A DNA stretch of 20,807 nucleotides from Candidatus Galligastranaerophilus gallistercoris (GTDB taxonomy: Bacteria; Cyanobacteriota; Vampirovibrionia; Gastranaerophilales; Gastranaerophilaceae), in contig DVJH01000067.1 in NCBI GenBank assembly GCA_018710795.1, positions 1-20,807 on the forward strand, read 5' to 3'. The first letter of the stretch is position 1, and each line of letters starts with the position of its first letter. The position numbers were made by a program, and so were the translations under genes. Positions 1 to 6,621 of this stretch are shown piece by piece. Below the pieces are notes generated by a model, which was not told where the DNA came from, made no database searches, and saw nothing but the letters and a program-made list of their open reading frames with translations.

Positions 1-81
1 CTTGAAAATTACAGATTAAAAGTTGAAGAAGAACTGAAAAATTTGTATAACAAGCTTGTGGTTGATTTTAAAAAGTTATAA
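1..81 (+). CDS. C-terminal end of an upstream gene (partial)
   Basis: An open frame enters from the left edge and ends at TAA 79-81, encoding about 26 residues rich in Lys, Glu and Leu (ending NKLVVDFKKL). The heptad-like spacing of hydrophobic residues suggests an amphipathic or coiled-coil C-terminus. A good intrinsic terminator follows immediately, which supports this being a real gene end. Too little is visible to name the product. Confidence 0.55.
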   Translation, partial: LENYRLKVEEELKNLYNKLVVDFKKL

Positions 82-109
82 AAAAGAGGCAAAATTTGCC
101 TCTTTTTTA
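81..109 (+). terminator. Intrinsic terminator, possibly bidirectional
   Basis: A GC-containing stem GAGGCA (86-91) pairs with TGCCTC (97-102) and is followed by six T (103-108). The stem can extend by A-T pairs to a near-complete palindrome. A run of A precedes the stem, so it could also stop transcription from the opposite strand. It directly follows the stop codon at 79-81. Confidence 0.85.
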
Positions 110-176
110 TAATTTCAACCGGCCCTTTAAAAGGTACATTAAATTTATTACAGCAAAAGCTTTTATTTTTATTTTT

Positions 177-182
177 TATAAT
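177..182 (+). promoter_or_regulatory. Candidate -10 element for the 212-1033 gene
   Basis: A perfect TATAAT lies 30 nt before the ATG at 212. I see no convincing -35 hexamer at 16-18 nt upstream, and in such AT-rich DNA the match could be chance. The position, just after the terminator at 81-109, fits a promoter for the following gene. Confidence 0.35.
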
Positions 183-211
183 ATACAGACTCATTAACAG
201 GCAAAAATAAT

Positions 212-1033
212 ATGATTACAACACCGGTAATATATAATTCAATTAAAAACCAAAACGTATTTAATAAAATAAGCGGAAATAAATATAATCCGAAAGTTAT
301 TGCAAATAAAAATAATATAACCGAACAATTTAATTTTAAAAAAGTCAAAAATTTTGTTATCCCGGCTTTGTTTGCAATAGGTCTTTTTGCATATATTTTA
401 AAGGGCAGAATCAGTTCAAAGAAATTTATTGAAAAATCCGATGAATTGTATTTTGAAGCACAAAAATACAAAGAAAAAGGAGATAAAATTTTAGCCGAGG
501 TAACGGAAAAATTTAAATACGGAAAAGAAAACGGATTTCAAACCTTTTTTGATGATAAAGATAAAACGAAAGTAGTTTTTTCAACAAGCAATAGCAGGCT
601 TACATTCATCAAAGAATACACTAAAGAAAATATGCCTCTCAGAATGAGCGTTTTTACGGATGACGCTGCGACAGAAATATATGAACTAACGGAAGCAAGA
701 GTTAACAAATTTTCATATGATAAAGGTTCTCTAATAAAAGCAGCCATTAACCATAAAGACTACGGCGCCGACATAACGGGTGCAAAAGACCTTATTATAT
801 ATAAAGACGGAATGCCTGAAATTATACATAGAGGCTATATAAGAAATAATACAAGCGAAACATCGGCTGAAATTTATTTATATTCAGGAAATAAAAAAGC
901 AGGCGTCATTATGGAAGGATGGAGCATGAACGATGAATCCGGACAAAATGCAAAAAATATTTTCTTAAAAACAAAATTTGGCGCCTATAAAAAAATAGAG
1001 CGCCAAAATGAAAACATAGAATATTGTATTTAA
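212..1033 (+). CDS. Hypothetical single-helix membrane-anchored protein
   Basis: 273 residues, not recognised as a named family. Residues 1-45 are polar and Asn/Lys-rich. Residues 47-64 form one hydrophobic helix followed by a positive KGRISSKK stretch, so by the positive-inside rule the long C-terminal part may be cytoplasmic. After the helix comes a charged helical stretch (about 70-102), then a mostly beta-type domain with repeated Tyr/Gly/Asp patches. No catalytic motif is evident. There is no strong Shine-Dalgarno; AGG about 11 nt before the ATG is weak. It stands alone between a terminator and convergent ftsH; its stop TAA (1031-1033) overlaps the ftsH stop. The last ~20 codons also contain the hairpin that probably terminates ftsH. 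Real-gene status rests on length and tidy spacing. Confidence 0.8.
   Translation: MITTPVIYNSIKNQNVFNKISGNKYNPKVIANKNNITEQFNFKKVKNFVIPALFAIGLFAYILKGRISSKKFIEKSDELYFEAQKYKEKGDKILAEVTEKFKYGKENGFQTFFDDKDKTKVVFSTSNSRLTFIKEYTKENMPLRMSVFTDDAATEIYELTEARVNKFSYDKGSLIKAAINHKDYGADITGAKDLIIYKDGMPEIIHRGYIRNNTSETSAEIYLYSGNKKAGVIMEGWSMNDESGQNAKNIFLKTKFGAYKKIERQNENIEYCI
973..1008 (-). terminator. Probable ftsH terminator inside the opposing gene
   Basis: The inverted repeat TTTGGCGC (977-984) / GCGCCAAA (1000-1007) extends through CTAT (985-988) / ATAG (995-998) with one bulged A and a six-A loop. Read on the minus strand, the stem is followed by a T-rich run (complement of 971-979) and starts about 22 nt past the ftsH stop. 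On the plus strand no T-run follows, so it is oriented for ftsH. It lies wholly within the coding sequence of the 212-1033 gene. Confidence 0.7.
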
Positions 1034-2949
1034 GAAATTCTTCTTTGTTTTACCCTGTTTACCGATTCAATGAATTCTTCGGCATCCATCGTTTCTTTAT
1101 CCAGCAATTCATGAGAAAGCGCATCCAAAACATCTTTATTTTCAGATAACATTTGAATTACTTTTTCATACTGGGTATCTACTATGGATTTAACTTCTTC
1201 ATCCACAACGTATGCCACCTGTTCCGAATAATCTCGCTGGTGCCCGAAATCCCTTCCCATAAAGGTATGTTCCTGAGATTTACCGTAAGTCAAATTTCCG
1301 AGCTTATCGCTCATACCCCACTGCATTACCATTCTTCTTGCAGTCTTTGATACATCTTCCAAATCGGCGCTTGCACCGGTTGTAATGTTATCTTTGCCGT
1401 AAATAATTTCCTCTGCCGCCCTTCCGCCAAGAGTTATTGCAATTTTGCATAATAATTCATTTTTTGAAACATGGACGCTTTCATCCTTAGGTTTTGACCA
1501 GGTAATTCCCAATGCATAGCCTCTCGGGATAATTGAAACCTTATGAAGTTCGTTTTTGGAATTATCAAGCAAAACATTAACGAGAGCATGACCTACTTCA
1601 TGGTATGCGGTAATTTCCTTATCTTCATCGGTCAAAATTTTGCTTTTCTTTTCAACGCCCGCAACAACTCTGTCAATTGAATCATCAATATCTTCCATAG
1701 TGATTTTATCTTTATTGTGTCTAGCCGCCAATAGCGCCGCCTCGTTTAAAAGGTTCCTGAGGTCTGCGCCCGTGAACCCCGGGGTTCTTTTTGCAAGAAC
1801 TTTTAAGTCAACCGACGGGTCTAAAACTTTATTTTTGGCATGAACCTTTAAAACATCTTCTCTTCCTTTAATATCCGGAAGCGAGATATAAATTTGCCTG
1901 TCGAACCTTCCCGGTCTTAAAAGCGCCGTATCAAGAATATCTGGGCGGTTTGTTGCGGCAATTACAATTATATTTGTATTTTCATCAAACCCGTCCATTT
2001 CGACAAGAAGCTGGTTTAATGTCTGTTCTCTTTCATCGTGCCCGCCGCCGAGGCCTGCACCTCTCTGACGCCCGACGGCATCAATTTCATCAATAAAAAT
2101 TATACAGGGCTGATGTTTTTTTGCCTGCTCAAATAAATCTCTAACACGGCTGGCGCCGACACCGACAAACATTTCGACAAAATCGGAACCCGATATTGAA
2201 AAGAAAGGAACACCGGCTTCTCCCGCCACGGCTTTTGCCATTAAGGTTTTACCGGTCCCCGGGGCACCGACCAATAAAACTCCTTTCGGGATTTTGGCGC
2301 CAAGTTTTGTATATTTTTCGGGATTTTTTAAGAAATCCACAATTTCTTCAAGTTCTTGTTTTTCTTCATCAATCCCCGCAACGTCTGCGAATGTGATTTT
2401 AACCTTGGATTCCTGCATAAGTTTTGCGCGGGATTTTCCAAAGTTCATCGCAGCAGAGCCTCCCTGCTGAATTCCTTTTAAAATAAAAATTATCATAATT
2501 ATGAAAAACAAAGGAACGAGAATTGAACCTATGGAAGAGAAAATTGAGCCTTCCTGCGGTTTTTTAACACTGATATCAACCCCTTTTTGTTCAAGAAGCA
2601 TATATAAAGAATTGGTATCATCAGGAATCGTAACTTTATACTGCAATTGAGGAATATCTTTTTGCGCCTGTATAAGAGCATCGGATAAAAATTTATTTTT
2701 ATCGGCAAGTTTGCTTATTTCGGCGTTTTGAGCGGCTAAATCGCTTTCATCCGTTTTCGGAACGGCATAAAGAGTATCTTTTGAAATTAAAACGCTTTGA
2801 ATTTCGTCATTTTGAACCTTCTTTAAAAAGCTTGAATACGAAATTTCGGATGTTGCGGTATTAGGACCCATAAAAGCAAGACATGCAATAATTGCCGCAA
2901 TAATACCCACTATAATATAGACACCTACCGATTGATTATTTTTCATCAT
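1030..2949 (-). CDS. ftsH: ATP-dependent zinc metalloprotease FtsH
   Basis: Membrane-anchored AAA+ protease that extracts and degrades misassembled membrane proteins and some short-lived cytosolic proteins. TM1 is about residues 9-27, an extracytoplasmic domain follows to about 135, and TM2 is about 139-160. The AAA domain carries Walker A GAPGTGKT (228-235), Walker B IIFIDEID (283-290) and the second region of homology with arginine fingers R345/R348. The protease domain has the zinc motif HEVGH (450-454, E451 catalytic) and a likely third ligand D529 in GASADLED. The length of 639 aa is normal. Two ATGs sit in tandem (2949 and 2946); GAGG is very close to the first, so 2946 may be the true start. 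It is transcribed alone from the promoter at 2985-3013, divergent from folK, and ends tail-to-tail with a hypothetical gene. Confidence 0.98.
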   Translation of the reverse strand: MMKNNQSVGVYIIVGIIAAIIACLAFMGPNTATSEISYSSFLKKVQNDEIQSVLISKDTLYAVPKTDESDLAAQNAEISKLADKNKFLSDALIQAQKDIPQLQYKVTIPDDTNSLYMLLEQKGVDISVKKPQEGSIFSSIGSILVPLFFIIMIIFILKGIQQGGSAAMNFGKSRAKLMQESKVKITFADVAGIDEEKQELEEIVDFLKNPEKYTKLGAKIPKGVLLVGAPGTGKTLMAKAVAGEAGVPFFSISGSDFVEMFVGVGASRVRDLFEQAKKHQPCIIFIDEIDAVGRQRGAGLGGGHDEREQTLNQLLVEMDGFDENTNIIVIAATNRPDILDTALLRPGRFDRQIYISLPDIKGREDVLKVHAKNKVLDPSVDLKVLAKRTPGFTGADLRNLLNEAALLAARHNKDKITMEDIDDSIDRVVAGVEKKSKILTDEDKEITAYHEVGHALVNVLLDNSKNELHKVSIIPRGYALGITWSKPKDESVHVSKNELLCKIAITLGGRAAEEIIYGKDNITTGASADLEDVSKTARRMVMQWGMSDKLGNLTYGKSQEHTFMGRDFGHQRDYSEQVAYVVDEEVKSIVDTQYEKVIQMLSENKDVLDALSHELLDKETMDAEEFIESVNRVKQRRIS

Positions 2950-2984
2950 TTCCTCACAAATAAAGTCCGAATAAATACCTTGCT

Positions 2985-3013
2985 ATTATAACAAAAGAAT
3001 AATAAAATGTTAA
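2985..3013 (-). promoter_or_regulatory. ftsH promoter
   Basis: On the minus strand there is a -35 TTAACA (3008-3013), a 17-nt spacer and a perfect -10 TATAAT (2985-2990) with a TGT extended -10. The predicted transcription start is near 2978, giving a leader of roughly 30 nt to the ftsH ATG. Confidence 0.75.
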
Positions 3014-3043
3014 ATAAGATAATACATTTAAAAAAGGGGCAAA

Positions 3044-3559
3044 ATGTCCGTTGCTTTTCTATCACTGGGTTCAAACAAAGGAGACAGGCTTTCCGTTATC
3101 CAGCAGGCGGTTAATTTTTTAAGCGCCGATAATTCAATTGAAATTGCGGCCGCTTCGAGTTTTTATGAAACCGAACCCTGGGGCAAAAAAAACCAGAACT
3201 GGTTTGTAAATGCCGTAATTGCCGTCAGAACCGAACTTTCCCCCGTTGAATTGCTCAGAGTTTGTCAGGATATCGAAGCAAGGCTCGGAAGAAAAAGAGA
3301 ATCAGAAGAGCACTGGGGCGAGCGTCCGATAGATATCGACATATTATTTTACGACAATTTGATATTTTCTAACGAAATTCTGACCATTCCCCATAAATTT
3401 GTCCACAAGCGCGCCTTTGCGCTTGTACCGATGCTTGAAATAAAAGCAAATTATGTTCACCCCGTCTTAAATAAAACCATATCCGAACTCCATGAAGAAC
3501 TTGAAGACCCCGAAGATGTTTTTCTGTACGGAACAATAACAGGCTCAAGGCAGGAATAA
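3044..3559 (+). CDS. folK: 6-hydroxymethyl-7,8-dihydropterin pyrophosphokinase (HPPK)
   Basis: Transfers pyrophosphate from ATP to 6-hydroxymethyl-7,8-dihydropterin in folate synthesis, in the cytosol. Diagnostic segments are the N-terminal LSLGSNKGDR (6-15), the substrate-loop region ETEPWGKKNQNWFVNAV (42-58), and the HPPK signature GERPIDIDILFY (92-103) with Mg-binding D97 and D99. The length of 171 aa is normal for a monofunctional enzyme. AAGGGG (3034-3039) lies just ahead of the ATG. Other folate genes (folB, folP) are not adjacent. The stop codon abuts the ATG of the next gene, so the two are probably co-transcribed and translationally coupled. Only a weak -10-like GATAAT (3018-3023) is seen upstream, with no clear -35. 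Confidence 0.96.
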   Translation: MSVAFLSLGSNKGDRLSVIQQAVNFLSADNSIEIAAASSFYETEPWGKKNQNWFVNAVIAVRTELSPVELLRVCQDIEARLGRKRESEEHWGERPIDIDILFYDNLIFSNEILTIPHKFVHKRAFALVPMLEIKANYVHPVLNKTISELHEELEDPEDVFLYGTITGSRQE

Positions 3560-4621
3560 ATGGCTAAAATTGCAATAATCGGGGCAGGCCCTGCGGGAAT
3601 ATTTTGTGCTCTAAAATTAATTGAATTTATAAAAAATGCCGATATAACGATTTTTGATAAAAATAAGCCCCTCTTAACACTTTTGCCGACAGGGAACGGA
3701 AGATGCAATTTAAGCCATGACGAACCCGATAATAAAGAATTTGCAAAATTTTACCCGAGAGGCGAAAAATTTTTATATTCGGTTTTTGCAAGATACAACT
3801 TTGAAAATACCGTAAGCGATTTTAAAAAATTTGGAATTAATACATACACGCAAAAAGATAAAAGAATTTTTCCCGAATCAAACAGCGCATATGATGTAAG
3901 AATTAAGCTTTTAAATTCGATAAAAAATAAAGTTAAATTTATAAAAAAAGAAATAACACACCCGCTTGAAGGTTTTGATTATACCGTTCTTGCAGTCGGG
4001 CTGAAATCGGGCGGGGAGCCTGCAAAAAAATACGGGCTTAAAATGACCGAATTAAGACCGGCGCTTTCAGGGTTAAAAATTAAAGAAAAAGAATTCACCG
4101 CTCTTGAAGGAGTAAGTTTCGGCGGTGTTATTTTTACAAAATGCGGAGTGTCGGGGCCATATATATACAAATTAAGTTCATATAACGCATATAAAGATTT
4201 TCCTTATGAAATAAAAATTCCTCTTATTGAGATTGAAAAACTCAAAGAAGAGATGAAAAATAACCCGAAAAAATTATTTAAAAACGTTGTTTCAAATTTT
4301 ATACCCAAATCTCTTGCAAATCTGTTGATTAAAAACGATAAGCAGTGCGCAAACGTATCAAACAAAGAAATTAATGAGCTTGAATTTCTTCATCTGACCG
4401 CAACGGGGAGGGACAACAAAGGCGAAATCGTCCATGCGGGCGGAGTGCGTCTTAAAGAGATTGATAAAAATTTTAAAGTGAAAGATAAAAATCTCTGGGT
4501 AATCGGGGAATTAAACGATATAGACGGGCTTACGGGCGGTTTTAATCTTCAATTATGCTGGTCAAGCGCATACATTGCGGCAAAAGATATTGCGGATAAA
4601 ATTAATTCAGATGATATTTAA
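3560..4621 (+). CDS. HI0933/YhiN-family FAD-dependent oxidoreductase
   Basis: A flavoprotein of the HI0933-like family (related to YhiN and BaiN); the physiological substrate of most members is unknown. The N-terminal FAD-binding Rossmann motif GAGPAG is at 8-13. Family marks include TGNGRCNLS (44-52), RIFPESNSA (102-110), the FTKCGVSGP segment (192-200) and the C-terminal FAD-contacting block GELNDIDGLTGGFNLQ (316-331). At 353 aa it is shorter than the usual ~400 aa members, mostly in the middle insert domain. It starts directly after the folK stop with AGGA (3552-3555) inside folK, indicating coupling. Its 3' end overlaps the convergent radical SAM gene by 20 nt. BaiN of bile-acid dehydroxylation is a relative, but nothing here supports that role. 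Confidence 0.9.
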   Translation: MAKIAIIGAGPAGIFCALKLIEFIKNADITIFDKNKPLLTLLPTGNGRCNLSHDEPDNKEFAKFYPRGEKFLYSVFARYNFENTVSDFKKFGINTYTQKDKRIFPESNSAYDVRIKLLNSIKNKVKFIKKEITHPLEGFDYTVLAVGLKSGGEPAKKYGLKMTELRPALSGLKIKEKEFTALEGVSFGGVIFTKCGVSGPYIYKLSSYNAYKDFPYEIKIPLIEIEKLKEEMKNNPKKLFKNVVSNFIPKSLANLLIKNDKQCANVSNKEINELEFLHLTATGRDNKGEIVHAGGVRLKEIDKNFKVKDKNLWVIGELNDIDGLTGGFNLQLCWSSAYIAAKDIADKINSDDI

Positions 4622-5525
4622 TACCCTGAAAAGAATTTCTTTCTTTTAAAATTAAATCAATTTTATTTTGAGTTTCAAATTTATTTTTTACCCATAAAGG
4701 TGCAATTAATTCAGAAACAAGCCCCGTTCCCGCCGTTCTTTGAATTGTGGTACAAGAAGGAAGAATTTCAAGAAAATCACATAGAATATTACAGTATTCA
4801 TCTTCACTCAGAAGTTTAAAAGGAGTATTATTATACATTTTTTCAAGCTTGGTATTTTTTAAAACGGTCAAAACATGGAATTTAACCCCGTCAATTTTTA
4901 ATCTTGCAAGTTCAGAGGCGCTATAGAGCATATCATCTCTTGATTCCCCCGGGAGTCCCAAAATAATATGGGCGCAGACTTTTATATTATATTTTTTTGC
5001 AAGTTCATAAGCCCTTAAAAAGCATTCATAATCATGACCCCTGTTTATAAGCTTTAGTGTTTTATTATGGACGGACTGAAGTCCGAATTCAAGCCAAGGG
5101 TTTTTGTATGTTGATATCAGTTTAATTTTTTCTTCATCAACACAATCGGGTCTTGTTCCGATTGATATACCGATAACCCGATCGTCGCAAAAAGCATCAT
5201 CGTATATTGTTTTAAGCCGTGAAGCTGGAGCATAAGTATTTGTATAGGCCTGAAAATATGCAATGAATGCTTTTGCATGGAACCTTTTCGGGAGATTTTC
5301 AATTGCCGTTTTAACTTGTTCTTTAATCGGAAGAAGCGAAGAATGAGCATTTGAAAAACTGCCCGATTCATCACAAAAAATACACCCGTCATAAGAGAGT
5401 GTGCCGTCTCTGTTGGGACAAGAAAAAGCGGCATCAAGAGTAATTTTATACACCTTGGTGCCGAATTTTTCTTTTAAATATGTACCGAATTTATAATATC
5501 TGTCTTTAGTTTTCGGATTCATCAT
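4602..5525 (-). CDS. TIGR01212-family (YhcC-type) radical SAM protein
   Basis: Radical SAM enzyme resembling E. coli YhcC (TIGR01212, Elp3-like radical SAM fold); its reaction is not established. The text FSCPNRDGTLSYDGCIFC gives the cluster-binding pattern C-x11-C-x2-C typical of this family. Further family marks are IGISIGTRPDC, the GLQSVHNKTLKLINRGHD block, and the glycine-rich HIILGLPGES. I start it at one of the tandem ATGs (5525 or 5522), because MNPKTKDRYYKFGTYLKEKF aligns with the usual N-terminus. A GTG at 5555 would add ten residues and deepen the overlap with the upstream zinc-ribbon gene. From the ATG the overlap is about 20 nt, suggesting coupling. It converges on and overlaps the flavoprotein gene. 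Confidence 0.92.
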   Translation of the reverse strand: MMNPKTKDRYYKFGTYLKEKFGTKVYKITLDAAFSCPNRDGTLSYDGCIFCDESGSFSNAHSSLLPIKEQVKTAIENLPKRFHAKAFIAYFQAYTNTYAPASRLKTIYDDAFCDDRVIGISIGTRPDCVDEEKIKLISTYKNPWLEFGLQSVHNKTLKLINRGHDYECFLRAYELAKKYNIKVCAHIILGLPGESRDDMLYSASELARLKIDGVKFHVLTVLKNTKLEKMYNNTPFKLLSEDEYCNILCDFLEILPSCTTIQRTAGTGLVSELIAPLWVKNKFETQNKIDLILKERNSFQGIKYHLN

Positions 5526-5676
5526 CTTGTTTCGGGGGATAAGTATAGTGTTCACCGCATTTGGGGCAGATAACTTCCTGCTGCTGACCTTCTTTTAAAA
5601 TAACAACTTCAAAAAGCTCTTTGCAGCTTGAATTTAAACATCTTATAGCCCATGTCGGTCTTACGATTCTTGCCAT
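5506..5676 (-). CDS. Small zinc-ribbon protein
   Basis: A 56-residue protein beginning MARIVRPTWAIRCLNSSCKE with two metal-binding knuckles, CLNSSC and CPKC, about 20 residues apart: a typical treble or ribbon four-cysteine zinc site. The tail is acidic (DDESEN). I do not recognise a named family. The start at 5676 is preferred over an ATG at 5700, because AAGGAG (complement of 5684-5689) sits 7 nt ahead and the predicted transcription start near 5699 excludes the longer form. It is the first gene of a two-gene operon with the radical SAM protein, overlapping its start, so a partner role is possible but unproven. Confidence 0.8.
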   Translation of the reverse strand: MARIVRPTWAIRCLNSSCKELFEVVILKEGQQQEVICPKCGEHYTYPPKQDDESEN

Positions 5677-5705
5677 AATAATTCTCCTTATGAGTTCCAA
5701 ACACT

Positions 5706-5734
5706 ATTCTATACCACCATTTTCAAAATGGCAA
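5706..5734 (-). promoter_or_regulatory. Promoter of the zinc-ribbon/radical SAM operon
   Basis: Minus-strand -35 TTGCCA (5729-5734), 17-nt spacer, -10 TAGAAT (5706-5711). The predicted start is near 5699, about 23 nt before the ATG at 5676, leaving room for the AAGGAG ribosome site. A 15-bp palindrome fills much of the spacer. Confidence 0.7.
5717..5731. promoter_or_regulatory. 15-bp palindrome, candidate operator
   Basis: CCATTTT-C-AAAATGG is a perfect inverted repeat around a single central base. It overlaps the -35 region of the leftward zinc-ribbon promoter and the region just upstream of, or at, the -35 of the rightward surE promoter. A bound dimer could affect both. No regulator is visible nearby. 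Confidence 0.45.
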
Positions 5735-5757
5735 TAAAAGCTTGTTTTTGTTATAAT
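5729..5757 (+). promoter_or_regulatory. surE operon promoter (extended -10)
   Basis: Perfect -10 TATAAT (5752-5757) preceded by TGT (extended -10). At 17 nt upstream the -35 position holds TGGCAA (5729-5734), a poor match that is exactly the reverse complement of the opposing promoter's -35. The predicted start is near 5764, giving a short leader with AGGA (5780-5783) before the ATG at 5792. Confidence 0.6.
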
Positions 5758-5791
5758 TCGTTTAAAAAATCAGTTTTTTAGGATTGCATAA

Positions 5792-6607
5792 ATGAAAATT
5801 TTAATTTCAAACGACGACGGCATTGCGGCAACGGGGATAAAATCGCTTATAAAAGAATTGAGCAAATTCCATGATGTGTATGTAATTGCACCCGACAGAG
5901 AACGAAGCGCCGCCGGACACTCTTTAACACTTCACACCCCCATAAGGGTTGAAGAGCTTGATTCGCAGTTTGGAGCAAAGAGAGTATGGGTAACATCAGG
6001 GACCCCCGGAGACTGCGTCAAAATAGGAATTAATGCAATTTTATCAAAAGAAGAACAGCCCGATATCGTAATATCGGGAGTAAACCACGGGCCGAATCTT
6101 GGAATAGATATTTTATATTCGGGAACCGTAAGCTGTGCCATGGAAGGCGCAATGCTCGGTGTACCTTCAATTGCGGTCAGCCTTGCAAGCATGACCATGG
6201 AGCCCGTTTATTTTGATACAACCGCAAAATTCGTTTCGGCATTTTTAAAAAGATTTGAAAAAATTACATTTCCCGATAAAACAATTTTAAATATCAACAC
6301 GCCCGCACTTGAAGAGCATGACGTTGCGGGCGTACAAATTACAAAACTCGGGTCAAAAATGTTTACGGATGACTACGAAAAAAGAATTGACCCCAGAGGA
6401 AAAACATACTATTGGATGGCAGGGGAGCTCACCAGCAAACACGAAGATGACGGCACGGATATTGCAGCCGTCAGAAACAACATGGTTTCAATTACACCCG
6501 TTACTTATCAAATGACACATAAGGCAATTATGGCCGATTTAGAGAGAGAATTTTGCAAAGACGGCGTGTGCGACTGGTGGGGATTTGACAACAAAGATAA
6601 TAATTAA
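5792..6607 (+). CDS. surE: 5'/3'-nucleotidase SurE
   Basis: Metal-dependent nucleotidase that removes phosphate from nucleoside monophosphates (and short polyphosphate in some bacteria), linked to stationary-phase survival. The N-terminus MKILISNDDG places the metal ligands D8 and D9. S39 lies in APDRERSAAGHS and N98 in SGVNHGPNLGIDILYSGTV, matching the SurE active site. The family block GTVSCAMEGAMLGVPSIAVS (111-130) follows. At 271 aa it is normal length. AGGA is 8 nt ahead of the start. It heads a probable surE-purH-MFS operon; only 14 nt separate it from purH. Pairing with purine synthesis is functionally sensible, though this could be simple adjacency. Confidence 0.96.
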   Translation: MKILISNDDGIAATGIKSLIKELSKFHDVYVIAPDRERSAAGHSLTLHTPIRVEELDSQFGAKRVWVTSGTPGDCVKIGINAILSKEEQPDIVISGVNHGPNLGIDILYSGTVSCAMEGAMLGVPSIAVSLASMTMEPVYFDTTAKFVSAFLKRFEKITFPDKTILNINTPALEEHDVAGVQITKLGSKMFTDDYEKRIDPRGKTYYWMAGELTSKHEDDGTDIAAVRNNMVSITPVTYQMTHKAIMADLEREFCKDGVCDWWGFDNKDNN

Positions 6608-6621
6608 TAAGGATTAAATAT

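Noticed and set aside
3560..4621. Assignment as BaiN of bile-acid 7-dehydroxylation
   Set aside because: HI0933-family membership alone is not specific; no bai genes are nearby and the protein is shorter than BaiN-type members.
4625..4650. A/T-rich imperfect hairpin after the flavoprotein stop
   Set aside because: Almost no GC pairs and it lies in the coding region of the radical SAM gene; the pairing is imperfect.
4602..5555. GTG start at 5555 for the radical SAM gene
   Set aside because: The extra ten residues do not resemble the family N-terminus and would increase the overlap with the zinc-ribbon gene to 50 nt; the ATGs at 5525/5522 fit better.
5506..5700. ATG at 5700 as start of the zinc-ribbon gene
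   Set aside because: The predicted transcription start is about 5699 and the strong AAGGAG serves the ATG at 5676.
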